64,000 bases of DNA, from the NCBI RefSeq assembly GCF_021789175.1, contig NZ_CP084560.1, forward strand, positions 372,001 through 436,000, given 5' to 3'. The notes under the pieces were generated by a model. It made no database searches. It was not told the DNA's origin and was given only the letters and a program-made list of their open reading frames with translations. This document shows, one piece after another, positions 34,167 to 42,915 of the stretch. Every line of letters begins with the position of its first letter. The first letter of the stretch is position 1. The position numbers and the translations under genes are program-made. The DNA comes from Arthrobacter sp. FW306-2-2C-D06B (GTDB lineage Bacteria > Actinomycetota > Actinomycetes > Actinomycetales > Micrococcaceae).

Positions 34167-36719
34167 CTAGATCCCGAAGGCAGCGAAAGTATCCCGCCGC
34201 TTCGTTTCGATACGGTTGGCAACCTCATCCGGATCCCATCCGACGTTGCCCTTGAAGATCACGTCCCCGCGGCTGCCGGCGCTTTCGCTCCGGAGTGTCG
34301 CAAGCCGGTGGATATCCGCCCACTGCTGCGGGTTGAGGATCGCCTCGGGCTGACCCGTCCGGTTGACGACCTGCGAGACACCCGGAGGCAGGATGCCGCC
34401 AAGGTCATACAGCGCGGGATCGCCGATTGCGGATCCCTTGCCGCCGCCAGTGATCATGTCCGTGACGGTGCTGAACAGCTTCTTTCCGATGCCCACGGCA
34501 ATGTCAGCCATGATGCCTGCCGCCGGAAACGCCGACTTGAACTGCGAAAGCAGCCCGTCGATGATCCCAGCGAGTGGGTTGAAGCCGCCCCCAGATGGAA
34601 TCCCCGCCCCGCCCAGGTAACCGTGCGGGTCGATGTCGTTGGGCCAGCCGCCCGCGAACGTGCCGAAGTGCAGGTGAGGCCCGGAAGTGATGCCCGTGTT
34701 GCCCGACAGCGCAATCTGCTGCCCGGCCCGGACCATCTCACCAACCCTCACAGCCATCGAGGACAGGTGAGCGAACCACGTCTGGATGCCTGAGCCGCCG
34801 TCGACGTGGATCTCATTGCCGCCCCACACTCCAGGTGCCGCAATGCCGGGCCCGGACCAGCTAACACGGCCGTTCTCCGTAGCGAACACCGGAGTGCCCA
34901 CCGACGCGGCATAGTCGACACCCTTATGGACCCTGTTATAGCCCTGAGTCTCGATCATCTGCTTCAGCGGGTTCACGAACCCGCCGTTCATGTAACCGGC
35001 CAGCGAGTCAGCCAAGGCGTACAGGTTCCGCACGCCAGCGCGGCGGGTCTGTTCCTTGGTGAACACGAACTCGCCGCCGTGAACGATGCCCGCAGGCTCG
35101 TCCTTGGCGCCGTCGCCCGTGTAACCGCCGTTCATGAAGCCCTTGGGGAGCGCCACACGCGGCAGCTTGTCCACGCCCGGCAGGATCCCAGCAATGGTGT
35201 TGAATGCGCCGATCAGTCCATCATTGATGACCGTGTCCACGACGAAGCGGACCGGGGCCTTCGCGATTTCCTGTAGTCCATCCCAGAATTTCTTGATGAA
35301 CCCGACGCCGTCCTCGAAGGCCTTCGGAATGGTCTTCGTTATGAAGTCCGAGAGGGTATCGAAGACTGGCTTGATGACGTTTTCCCAAACCCACTTGATC
35401 GCCGAACCGATCCCGTCGAAGGCTGGCTTTACGACATTCTGGTAAAGCCAATTCACCGCTGGTCCGAGGATGTTCTGGAAGAAGTACACCCACGTGTCGA
35501 TCGTGGGTTTGATGACGTTTAGCCAGACCCAGTTGATGGCGTTGCCGATAGCGTCAAAGACGGGCTTGATCACGTTGTTGTAGAGCCAAGTGAAGGCCGC
35601 CGGGAGGATCGTTCCGAACCACAGGTTCCAAGCGTCCACGACCGGCTTGATCACGTTGTCGGAAACCCACGAAATGGCCGCGCCGATGGCATCGAACACT
35701 GGCTTGATGATCGCGTCGTGGAACCAGGTGAACACGGCTGCAAGGACGTCCCGGACGAAACCGATGGCGCCATTGAAGATCGCGACAGCCGAATTCCACC
35801 AGTCAGCGATGGTCGAGCCGATCCCTTGGAATACGGGGACCATGACGTTGTTCCACCACCACATGAAGAGCGGAGCGAGGATGTTCTGAATGATCGAGAC
35901 GACCACCTGAAAAATGCCTCGGAACAGCAGGTAGAACCCGCCAATTACCACTGCGGCGCTGTCAAAGACTGGCTTCAAAATGTTCACGTAAAGCCAGTTG
36001 AAGACATCGCCCACGAAGCGGACAGCCGCCATAATCCCGTCGAAAACTGGCTTGATGATCGACTCGTAAACCCACTGGATTACAGCGCCGATTCCCTCAA
36101 AGACCGGCTTGATTATGTCCGTCCACAGCCAGCTAAAGAAGTCGCCAACCGCTTTCAGGGCCGCATCTACGCCGTCACGGAACCAGCCAACATTGTTGTA
36201 GGCCCATAAGAAACCGGCCACCAGCGCGGCGATTATGCCAATCGCCCAACCCACGGGCCCAAGCGCGACAATCCACGCCGCGGCCATCTTGACGGCCTGC
36301 ACGGTAGCTTGGGCAGCCATCGCGATCCAGCTGCCGATGATCGAAGCCTTCGCGACGAGCATTGCCGCGATGGCCTTTACCGAGTCCCACTGATACATGA
36401 GCCAGATAGCGGCCGTAATAGCGCCAGAACTAACCGCAGCCGCAGCCATGGAAACCCAGCCAGCCACCATGACAGTCACAGCCCACGAGTGAGTAAACGC
36501 GCCCTTGACGGCCGCGCCCTTCGAAGTGGCCCACGCTTGCGCTTGCTTGGCCGCGGACGCGATAGCCTCGACGCCGAGCGCTATCCAGTGCGGGATGAGC
36601 GTAAAGGCGATGAGCCCGGCGATGATGACGATTGGTTCGCGCATATCCCAAAGGAACTTGGCTACCTCGCCCCCGGTCGAGATGACCTTGCCGAGCGCGT
36701 CAGGAATCTTTAGGACCAT
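34167..36719 (-). CDS. Tape measure protein, C-terminal portion with M23 peptidase
   Basis: 850 aa from an in-frame ATG at 36719. This is the continuation, in the same frame, of the N-terminal portion at 36786-37850; a UAG at 36788-36786 separates them. Hydrophobic segments (FLWDMREPIVIIAGLIAFTL; MVAGWVSMAAAAVSSGAI), then about ten repeats of a WV...VIKPVFDAIG unit. Near the end is an M23/LytM peptidase domain (HKGVDYA, FAHLSSM, HLHFG). The start used here, if any, is uncertain because there is no clear ribosome site. Confidence 0.85.
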   Translation of the reverse strand: MVLKIPDALGKVISTGGEVAKFLWDMREPIVIIAGLIAFTLIPHWIALGVEAIASAAKQAQAWATSKGAAVKGAFTHSWAVTVMVAGWVSMAAAAVSSGAITAAIWLMYQWDSVKAIAAMLVAKASIIGSWIAMAAQATVQAVKMAAAWIVALGPVGWAIGIIAALVAGFLWAYNNVGWFRDGVDAALKAVGDFFSWLWTDIIKPVFEGIGAVIQWVYESIIKPVFDGIMAAVRFVGDVFNWLYVNILKPVFDSAAVVIGGFYLLFRGIFQVVVSIIQNILAPLFMWWWNNVMVPVFQGIGSTIADWWNSAVAIFNGAIGFVRDVLAAVFTWFHDAIIKPVFDAIGAAISWVSDNVIKPVVDAWNLWFGTILPAAFTWLYNNVIKPVFDAIGNAINWVWLNVIKPTIDTWVYFFQNILGPAVNWLYQNVVKPAFDGIGSAIKWVWENVIKPVFDTLSDFITKTIPKAFEDGVGFIKKFWDGLQEIAKAPVRFVVDTVINDGLIGAFNTIAGILPGVDKLPRVALPKGFMNGGYTGDGAKDEPAGIVHGGEFVFTKEQTRRAGVRNLYALADSLAGYMNGGFVNPLKQMIETQGYNRVHKGVDYAASVGTPVFATENGRVSWSGPGIAAPGVWGGNEIHVDGGSGIQTWFAHLSSMAVRVGEMVRAGQQIALSGNTGITSGPHLHFGTFAGGWPNDIDPHGYLGGAGIPSGGGFNPLAGIIDGLLSQFKSAFPAAGIMADIAVGIGKKLFSTVTDMITGGGKGSAIGDPALYDLGGILPPGVSQVVNRTGQPEAILNPQQWADIHRLATLRSESAGSRGDVIFKGNVGWDPDEVANRIETKRRDTFAAFGI

Positions 36720-36785
36720 GTCGCGGACGGTCAGAAGGAAGTCAACGAAACGGGAATCCTCTTCCCAGCCGAACGCCTGCCGTAG

Positions 36786-36788
36786 CTA
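36786..36788 (-). other. In-frame UAG splitting the tape measure gene
   Basis: Codon 355 of a 1228-codon frame. Sequence on both sides belongs to an internal duplication: VGGNFTSKFREIFHVEEDS upstream aligns with VGGDYTG*LRQAFGWEEDS across the stop, where the stop replaces Lys. One base change (AAG or CAG to TAG) explains it. Confidence 0.85.
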
Positions 36789-37850
36789 CCCCGTGTAGTC
36801 GCCCCCGACGATCAGGTCATAAAGACCCTTCGCGCCGTCGCGGACCTTCAGAAGGAAATCGACCAACTGAGAATCTTCCTCGACATGGAAAATCTCGCGA
36901 AACTTGGACGTGAAATTCCCGCCAACGACCAAATCCCAGATCGCTTGCGCCCCAGAGAGGGCTTTATCTAGAAAGGTCCCGATTGCCGAGCCGGCGATCT
37001 TCGCGCCCTCTTCGAGAGGCTTGAGCCAGTTGATTGCCCCAGCGAAGAACTGCTGGATTTTCGGGTACACGCCGGACAGCAGGGAGGCGCCGATGCGGCC
37101 AACTGAGGCGATGGTGTTCTTGAACGCGCCCCGTAGGGTTTCGCCTGACTTGAGCGCAGCCCCACCGAGACCCTTCTCCATGGCGTTTTGGAAGGTCTCA
37201 AAATTGATCTTGCCTTCGGAGGCAAGCTTCACGGTTTCCTCGGCGGACTTGCCGAGCTCCTTGCCGAGCAGCTGGATAATCGGGATACCGGCGTCGTTCA
37301 GCTGCGCGATAACGTCGCCCTGGATCTTGTTGGACGCGCTCACCTTGTTGAAGATGGCGCCCATTTCGCCCATTCCGACACCTGCGATGGTCGCCGCGTC
37401 GCCAGTGAGCTTGAGGGTTCTCTCGAGATCCTTGCCGGGCTTCACGCCGGCAGCGACGGCACCAGCTGCGACCGTAGCGGCATCACCAAGGCCAAAAGCG
37501 GTGCCCTTCACGGCAGCCATGGCGTCGTTCATGATGCCCTGCACGGTCTCAGCCGAGTGGCCCAGGCCGCTCAGCTTGGCCTTCGCCTCCTCGATTGCCT
37601 GGAGCCGCCCAAAGCCCTTCGCGAGGGCCGTACCAAAGGCCGCGCCGACGGTCAGCCCGCCAGCGATCCCAGCAGCCTTCATGGTCCCGGACATGAACCC
37701 GCCAACAGCGCCAGTAAGTTTGCTGCCGAGGCTCTTGCCGGCGCTGTCACCAGCACTGCTGGCGGCCGCGTCGAGCTCCTTACCAACCTTCTTCTGGAGG
37801 TCCTTGAATACCGGAACCACAAGGATGTCGGCTACACCGATCGTGGGCAT
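36786..37850 (-). CDS. Tape measure protein, N-terminal portion
   Basis: 354 aa ending at UAG. Starts MPTIGVADILVVPVFKDLQKKVGKEL and contains GFMSGTMKAAGIAGGLTVGAAFGTAL and a TP901-type tape-measure region (AIEEAKAKLSGLGHSAETVQ; GIPIIQLLGKELGKSAEE). The frame continues past the stop for 873 more codons, so the virion protein was one chain of about 1228 residues. Unless the UAG is read through, tails would not form. Confidence 0.88.
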   Translation of the reverse strand: MPTIGVADILVVPVFKDLQKKVGKELDAAASSAGDSAGKSLGSKLTGAVGGFMSGTMKAAGIAGGLTVGAAFGTALAKGFGRLQAIEEAKAKLSGLGHSAETVQGIMNDAMAAVKGTAFGLGDAATVAAGAVAAGVKPGKDLERTLKLTGDAATIAGVGMGEMGAIFNKVSASNKIQGDVIAQLNDAGIPIIQLLGKELGKSAEETVKLASEGKINFETFQNAMEKGLGGAALKSGETLRGAFKNTIASVGRIGASLLSGVYPKIQQFFAGAINWLKPLEEGAKIAGSAIGTFLDKALSGAQAIWDLVVGGNFTSKFREIFHVEEDSQLVDFLLKVRDGAKGLYDLIVGGDYTG

Positions 37851-37870
37851 GTGGGCCTCCTATGAAGTTG

Positions 37871-38266
37871 TCAGATGTCCTCCGGAGAGAATCCGAACTG
37901 CTGGACGAACATCTCGGCCCAGTTGCGTTCCGCAGCCTCGACGGCGCGGTCAATCTCGGTGTACGGGGCGGGGAACGGAGTCTCTTCGCCAGGCTTCCCG
38001 CCGGCCGCTGCGATGCTCACCTGCCGCAGGCCTTTGACGGCGTGCAGGATCTCGCGCAGCACAGTGATGTTCAGGTCGTACTCTGAAAGTCGCGGCGCCC
38101 ACGGATCGGCATCGTCCGTGCGTTCAAGCCGCTTTTCCGCCATGATGGCGGCCATTTCGGGATCGTTGGCGATCGCCTCGTTGAGCCTGCAGGCGGTGGG
38201 GAGCATGTCGATCAGCTCGAGCAACGCAACCCACCGCTTAGCCCGGAACCACTCCGCCAGATCCAC
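37871..38266 (-). CDS. Tail assembly chaperone, T (frameshift) extension
   Basis: This frame is open upstream to the slippery site at 38347-38341 (RRRLEELIRRYRPQIRADLL before MDLAEWFRAKRW), so the part from 38266 is the tail of a GT fusion rather than a free-standing gene. Its length (about 150 aa after the shift) and place before the tape measure fit the lambda G/GT type. Confidence 0.8.
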   Translation of the reverse strand: MDLAEWFRAKRWVALLELIDMLPTACRLNEAIANDPEMAAIMAEKRLERTDDADPWAPRLSEYDLNITVLREILHAVKGLRQVSIAAAGGKPGEETPFPAPYTEIDRAVEAAERNWAEMFVQQFGFSPEDI

Positions 38267-38316
38267 GCCGAACTCCCGAAGAAGGTCGGCGCGGATCTGC
38301 GGACGGTAGCGGCGAA

Positions 38317-38661
38317 TCAGCTCTTCGAGGCGGCGCCTTCCCCCGGGGTGCCGACAGTCTGCTGGTAGTAGGCCATGACGCGCTCAACGAGGGCCGCGTG
38401 AACGCGCAACGGCAGGCGGGCCTCGACGTAGGCTTCGTAGTCGGGCTTCGAAAGCCACTGCTCCAGCAGCGAGAAGTCGGTGCGATCGGCGCCCTCGAAC
38501 TGGTCGAAGAACTCCTTAGCCTCGACAGCGGGCATGTCGTACAGATCGGGGAACGTAATGCGCTTCCCGCCCTTGAGCGCGAGCACGAACGGCTCCGGCT
38601 TGGCGACCTCCGCTTCGAGAGCAGCAAGGGTCAGACTGATGTTCGGCTTGTCGTTAGCCAT
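38317..38661 (-). CDS. Tail assembly chaperone G
   Basis: 114 aa, starts MANDKPNISLTLAALEAE and ends GTPGEGAASKS. Position between the tail tube gene and the tape measure, followed by an overlapping -1 frame, identifies it as the G-type chaperone that coats the tape measure during tail assembly. Confidence 0.85.
   Translation of the reverse strand: MANDKPNISLTLAALEAEVAKPEPFVLALKGGKRITFPDLYDMPAVEAKEFFDQFEGADRTDFSLLEQWLSKPDYEAYVEARLPLRVHAALVERVMAYYQQTVGTPGEGAASKS
38341..38347 (-). promoter_or_regulatory. -1 programmed frameshift site CCCGGGG
   Basis: Read on the minus strand in frame: C CCG GGG, a canonical X-XXY-YYZ heptamer eight codons before the G stop. A -1 slip gives GGRRRLEELIRRY and continues to 37871, joining G to T. 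Confidence 0.8.
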
Positions 38662-38690
38662 GGTGTTACCTCCGGGTGTGAGGGGGGGAT

Positions 38691-38831
38691 TTACTTGGTG
38701 GGCTTAGCGGCGTCGGCCTTGGGAGCCTCAGCCTTCTCTTCGGTGTAGCCGTCGCGGCGAAGCTCAGCGGCCTCGGTAGCGATATCGGTGTCGACGGCGT
38801 GCTTGCCGTCCTTGGAAATGAAGCGGGCCAT
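38691..38831 (-). CDS. Small phage protein next to major tail protein
   Basis: 46 aa from the ATG at 38831 (MARFISKDGKHAVDTDIATE); charged, Lys/Ala-rich tail. An upstream ATG (38885) adds an unlikely leader. Function unknown. Confidence 0.6.
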   Translation of the reverse strand: MARFISKDGKHAVDTDIATEAAELRRDGYTEEKAEAPKADAAKPTK

Positions 38832-38919
38832 GTGATCGACTCCTAAGAACTTCGGGTGCGAGGTGGAAACGGTGCGCGTCGCCACACCCGGAGAGCGACG
38901 CGCACCGTGCTTGAGGGGG

Positions 38920-39585
38920 TTAGGTCCCGGCGGTGAAGCCGAGCGCCGTCTTGTGCTTCAGGGCTCCGGTACCGCCCATGTAGTGCTTCACAGGGACGCC
39001 GATCTCGGCATCGGTGAACACGTCGAAGGTGTAGGCCTGCTGCACCGGGTCACCAGAGCCCCACTTCTGGGAATCCGTCGAAGCGAGCTTCACGGAACCG
39101 TAGCCGCGGCCAAGGATCCAGTTGTCAGCGGCCGGACCGTCGTTGCCAAGGATCAGCAGGCGGTACTCCTGGCCGACCGGCAAGTCCGGCTCGTCAAAGA
39201 CGATCTCACCGGTTGTCGCCGACTGGGTCACCGCCGAAAGGTCGGTTCCGTAGGTCAGCTCGAGCATGTGCTTCCGGCCGGTTTCCAGCGCGGTCATCTT
39301 CACCGAACGCGCCACGGTGTCAATGTCAGAGCGGGCCGGGCCGGCATAGCCAAGCGCGGACACATCAGACTTGCTGATATCGCGGCCGAACTCGAAACCA
39401 TCCGGGGTGACCATCCCAAACGGGAGGTAGCCGAGCGCCTTGAGGTCGATCAGGGCCCCGCCGACGCCAAACAGGCTCGTGGGCAGTTCAACCGATGGGG
39501 GTGCCAGGAATGCTATGGCCTTCTGGATCTTGCGGATCAGATTCCGGTCGTCAGCTTCCTGCTGAATTGTGGCAAAAGTTGGCAT
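38920..39585 (-). CDS. Major tail (tube) protein
   Basis: 221 aa. Starts MPTFATIQQEADDRNLIRKIQKAIAFL; beta-rich with SKSDVSALGYAGPARSDIDTVARSVKMTALET, as in actinophage tail tube proteins. Flanked by the tail terminator and the tail chaperones, the standard order. Confidence 0.82.
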   Translation of the reverse strand: MPTFATIQQEADDRNLIRKIQKAIAFLAPPSVELPTSLFGVGGALIDLKALGYLPFGMVTPDGFEFGRDISKSDVSALGYAGPARSDIDTVARSVKMTALETGRKHMLELTYGTDLSAVTQSATTGEIVFDEPDLPVGQEYRLLILGNDGPAADNWILGRGYGSVKLASTDSQKWGSGDPVQQAYTFDVFTDAEIGVPVKHYMGGTGALKHKTALGFTAGT

Positions 39586-39637
39586 GACAAAAGACCCCTT
39601 TCAAGGGCTTGGAATTTGTTTGGTTCCCCTGGCGGGG

Positions 39638-40045
39638 TCAGATGGGCCGGGAAGTGACCAAGAAGGTCGCGATGGCTTTGTTGAGGGTGTCCGACTGGTA
39701 AGGGACGTCGGCAGGTGTGATGTCCTGCTCGATCTTGTCAATGAAGCCGGACGGCGTTTCGATGTCCTCGCCGATGATGGAAGCAGCGATGGATTCCAAC
39801 GTATTGATGGCCTGCTGCCCGGGCGCGTAAAGCTCAATCGTTGCCCGGTCGACGCGATCTACAAACCCTCGCGTGCCGCCCGTAACGTAGATCAGCGCCA
39901 CAGGGAACGGACCCTTGATCGCGCCGGTGACGTTGTCCGCCTGGAGTTGGTAGGTAGCATGCACTGGCTTGCCGAGATGCGTTGCGCCGTCAATAAGGTC
40001 GTAGAGTGCGTCTCGGGCGTCGGGGAAGAGTAGAGCGTCGATCAT
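39638..40045 (-). CDS. Tail terminator protein
   Basis: 135 aa. MIDALLFPDARDALYDLIDG..., with IELYAPGQQAINTLESIA; size and order (before the tail tube gene) match tail terminators. Start overlaps the previous stop (ATGA). Confidence 0.7.
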   Translation of the reverse strand: MIDALLFPDARDALYDLIDGATHLGKPVHATYQLQADNVTGAIKGPFPVALIYVTGGTRGFVDRVDRATIELYAPGQQAINTLESIAASIIGEDIETPSGFIDKIEQDITPADVPYQSDTLNKAIATFLVTSRPI

Positions 40046-40341
40046 TTTCCCCTCACCTTCATGGACTCGGCCACGCGCAATAGGATGGCGTCCCTCGTGT
40101 CGCGCCAGTCCCTTCGGGACTCTCGCACCACGGCCCCGGCGCGCCGGCTATTCGCCCAACCGACGGTGACCGTCGAAGGTGCGGCCTCATAAGTGCCCCG
40201 GCCCACAGCCTGAGCGTTACCTGCCAGCCGCTGCGCGGCGGCCAAAGTTGCAGCTGCGACCGCCGACGACGTCCCAAGATCCTTGAGCCCGGCATCCTCG
40301 GCCAAGTACGACTTGGAACCGGGCACCTTGTGAAGACCCAT
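40042..40341 (-). CDS. HK97 gp10-like head-tail connector
   Basis: 99 aa from the ATG at 40341, preferred because it overlaps the upstream stop as TGATG; an ATG at 40380 gives 112 aa and a 40-base overlap. Basic, with SRRAGAVVRESRRDWRDTRDAILLRV. Order suggests an HK97 gp10-like component. Confidence 0.65.
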   Translation of the reverse strand: MGLHKVPGSKSYLAEDAGLKDLGTSSAVAAATLAAAQRLAGNAQAVGRGTYEAAPSTVTVGWANSRRAGAVVRESRRDWRDTRDAILLRVAESMKVRGK

Positions 40342-40670
40342 CAGCCCATCACCAACCCAACCTCGGAACCGAACGGCCACTCACCCGGGCGACCCTCAAC
40401 AGACCATGTGCCGGCCATGCGTTTACCCTCAGGCACACGGATGCGGTCGGCAGGTAGGAATGTGAAGCCAGGATCCCGGTAAAGGACAGCTTTCGAGTCA
40501 ACGACGTCGGACCGGTCCAGCGGCTCGGCCGTCGCACGCGGCCCGACGATGCAATCCGTCACCGGGATCTCCTGCGTCGGCAGAGGATTGCCCTTCGCAT
40601 CACGGCCGCCGCCGCGCAGCACCACAACATCAGTGCGCCACGACTTCGGGAACATACTCACAATGCCCAC
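40341..40670 (-). CDS. Head-tail stopper-like protein
   Basis: 109 aa. Beta-rich, VVLRGGGRDAKGNPLPTQEIPVTDCIVGPR and later GRPGEWPFGSEVG. Small beta-barrel stopper proteins occupy this place between connector and tail terminator. Confidence 0.68.
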   Translation of the reverse strand: MGIVSMFPKSWRTDVVVLRGGGRDAKGNPLPTQEIPVTDCIVGPRATAEPLDRSDVVDSKAVLYRDPGFTFLPADRIRVPEGKRMAGTWSVEGRPGEWPFGSEVGLVMG

Positions 40671-40671
40671 G

Positions 40672-41079
40672 TCAGCCTCCCGGGTGGATCGTCCACGCTT
40701 TACGCTGCGGGCGGGACTTGGCGAGCAGCCTCTTGTCAGCAGCGGTCAGGTAGACGCTGCCGTCAGGATTCGCCATCTTGCCGCCCATGGTGAACGGCCC
40801 GGCACCGAACTGGAATGACTCCATCCCGGTCGGCGGGCTATTCTCTTCCTTCGGTTCCAAAGCGCGCTTGACCATGCGGCAGACAACGAGCCTCGGAATA
40901 TCAGGATCAAGACCGCCGTCCTCGACGGGCACCATGAGACGGCCGTCAACATCCGGGTAGTTACCGCGGACCTCGACGGACGCCTCATGAAGCTTCTGCT
41001 CAGCGTCCGCTACGTCGGCCTCTGGCAGCGCCGACCAGTGAGCACGGAGGTCATCCAGCGTCGCGTAGTCGGCTGCCAT
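40672..41079 (-). CDS. Head-tail connector/adaptor protein
   Basis: 135 aa. MAADYATLDDLRAHWSALPE and helical N-terminal half (DAEQKLHEASVEVRGNYPDV), the pattern of gp6/gp19-type adaptors. Follows the capsid genes directly. Confidence 0.7.
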   Translation of the reverse strand: MAADYATLDDLRAHWSALPEADVADAEQKLHEASVEVRGNYPDVDGRLMVPVEDGGLDPDIPRLVVCRMVKRALEPKEENSPPTGMESFQFGAGPFTMGGKMANPDGSVYLTAADKRLLAKSRPQRKAWTIHPGG

Positions 41080-41081
41080 GA

Positions 41082-41429
41082 TTAGGCCTTCCGGGGACGG
41101 CCGCGGCGCGGAGCCGGTGTGGTGAAGTCCGGGGCCTCAGCTTTCGCGGCGGGGTCGACGTTGTCGGCCTCACCAGCATCGACTTGGCTTTCGTCGTCCG
41201 GATCGCCGTCACCAGCATCTTCCGAGTCAGACCCGCCGCCTTCACCAGCGTCAGCCGGGGGAACCTCCGGTGCCGTGAATCCAGGGGCCTTTGCCTCGAC
41301 CTCCGGCACAAGGCAGTGGTCACCGATGCGACCTTCAGCCCACTCGGGGAGTTCAGTGCCGGGTTCCAGGATGGCAAGATCGCCGGACGGGTCCCAGAGG
41401 CTCACATGGGTGTTCAGAATGCGTGACAT
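41082..41429 (-). CDS. Acidic phage protein, hypothetical
   Basis: 115 aa. N-terminal MSRILNTHVSLWDPSGDLAILEPG, then acidic low-complexity sequence, ending in a basic AT-hook-like PRRGRPRKA. Located between capsid and connector genes. Function unknown. Confidence 0.65.
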   Translation of the reverse strand: MSRILNTHVSLWDPSGDLAILEPGTELPEWAEGRIGDHCLVPEVEAKAPGFTAPEVPPADAGEGGGSDSEDAGDGDPDDESQVDAGEADNVDPAAKAEAPDFTTPAPRRGRPRKA

Positions 41430-41489
41430 TTCATTCTCCTTGGAGTCAGAGAAGGAAGGTGGCGGGTATTGCTACCCGCCACCAACCAG

Positions 41490-42509
41490 CTAGAGGACGG
41501 TGGCGGCCAGCGTCAGGTTCGAGTTCGCCGGGACGGGAAGAGCGATGGCCGAAGCCTTCGTCCACAGACCGACCGGGTCCTTGTCCGAGTAGGACCCAAC
41601 GACCACGCCGGGGGCGTCGGTTGCGTCGATGCCATACTCGGCGTCGAGGGACTCAGCGGTAACGCCCCACAGAGTCTCGCCGAGCTTCCGATCAGCCGGG
41701 GGCAGGAAGATGACCTTCTTCGGGTCGATGATCGACTTCGCGCTACCGTCGTCGCCCTCAACCTGCGCGTCGTAGGTGCTCAGGGCGGGAAGGCCGAAGG
41801 ACCGGAAGAGCGCGTTGATCGCGTCGATCGTAACGATCTGCTGGGTCGAACCGGCGGGCAGGGTCATGTCCCGGATGGCCTTGTTGCGCATCAGCGCAGC
41901 TTGGATGTCCTGGCTGGCCATGGTCGCACCCGGGCGGACACCGTTGGTGGCGACGTAGACCTTCTGCCAAGCAAGGAAATCATCGACGGGGTTGGACCCG
42001 TCAACGTTCCACTTCACGGCAGCGGTCTGCGTGTGCGATGCCTTGCGCCCGAAGTCAGCCTCGAGGGTCAGCCCGTTCTCGGACAGGGTAACCTTGCCTT
42101 CGGTGAGCGCCTGGCCACGTGCGACCTCAACGCGGGCGTGGATGGCGCGGGCGAGATCGACGGCGTCGTTCAGGATGGCGTCAATGATGCCGGAAGAGAG
42201 CTTGCGCATCTTCAGTCGGTCATATTCGGAAAGGCGGCGCTTCTCCGAGATCGGGGGAAGCTCGCCGCTGATCCGGTCGATGCCGCGACGGCCGGAGATG
42301 GGAGACTCGGTGTCCCATGCCCGGTACTTGGCGACGCGGGCCAGACCGCCACCGCCGACGCTTGCGCGGAAGTCGATGTCATCGGTCGGGACGTCCGGCA
42401 GGAACGCGGAAAGGCCGAATGCGTTCTGCGGCAGGTCAGCCAGAGCTGCACGGACATATCCGGTCAGCTCCGTGGGAGTGATGTACTCACTGGAAAGAAC
42501 AAGTGCCAT
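41490..42509 (-). CDS. Major capsid protein (phage E family)
   Basis: 339 aa. Features VRAALADLPQNAFGLSAFLP, RYRAWDTESPI-type region (KYRAWDTESPISGRRG) and VVGSYSDKDPVGLWTKASAIALPVP are typical of the lambda gpE-like family in actinophages. Preceded by decoration and scaffold genes. Confidence 0.85.
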   Translation of the reverse strand: MALVLSSEYITPTELTGYVRAALADLPQNAFGLSAFLPDVPTDDIDFRASVGGGGLARVAKYRAWDTESPISGRRGIDRISGELPPISEKRRLSEYDRLKMRKLSSGIIDAILNDAVDLARAIHARVEVARGQALTEGKVTLSENGLTLEADFGRKASHTQTAAVKWNVDGSNPVDDFLAWQKVYVATNGVRPGATMASQDIQAALMRNKAIRDMTLPAGSTQQIVTIDAINALFRSFGLPALSTYDAQVEGDDGSAKSIIDPKKVIFLPPADRKLGETLWGVTAESLDAEYGIDATDAPGVVVGSYSDKDPVGLWTKASAIALPVPANSNLTLAATVL

Positions 42510-42520
42510 GGTGTGCCTCC

Positions 42521-42892
42521 TTAGGCGAAGATGATCCGGCCGGCGGCAGAAGTCTGCCCACCAGCATCGACGGATACGGGCAGCTTGGCGGCGATGACCC
42601 GGCCATGCTCAAGCAGCGCTGCGCCGACCGGCGTCGCGGAGTCAGCCGGCGCCGAGACCGGAGTGAACAGGAAACCGGCGAGGGGCTTCGTGGTCAGCCA
42701 CAGCCCAAACTTGCCGCTAGGCAGCTTCTGAAGGGGCAGGCCCGACTTCAGGTAGCCGTCCGGGTAGTGGGTGGCCTTGGTGAACGTCGAGACGTCCAAA
42801 GTGATGGTCTGCGCGGCGTTCGTGCCGTGTGCAGATCCAAGCCAAGACTGATCGTCCTGGCCGAAAGACGCGCGCTTGATAGCGATGTCCAT
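42521..42892 (-). CDS. Head decoration protein (lambda gpD-like)
   Basis: 123 aa. Beta-rich, with LFTPVSAPADSATPVGAALLEHGRVIAAKLP, the pattern of HDPD-type decoration proteins. Position directly before the E-family capsid supports it. Confidence 0.75.
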   Translation of the reverse strand: MDIAIKRASFGQDDQSWLGSAHGTNAAQTITLDVSTFTKATHYPDGYLKSGLPLQKLPSGKFGLWLTTKPLAGFLFTPVSAPADSATPVGAALLEHGRVIAAKLPVSVDAGGQTSAAGRIIFA

Positions 42893-42915
42893 GGTCCCTC
42901 CTCAGGGAAAGTTGG

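Noticed and set aside
35300..36150. Possible CRISPR or DNA repeat array
   Set aside because: The periodicity is codon-level repetition of the tape measure unit VIKPVFDAIG, not equal-spaced DNA repeats with spacers; no cas genes are present.
34167..36719. Treating the downstream tape measure part as an independent gene
   Set aside because: Same frame as the upstream part and the alignment of the internal duplication crosses the UAG; better explained as one interrupted gene.
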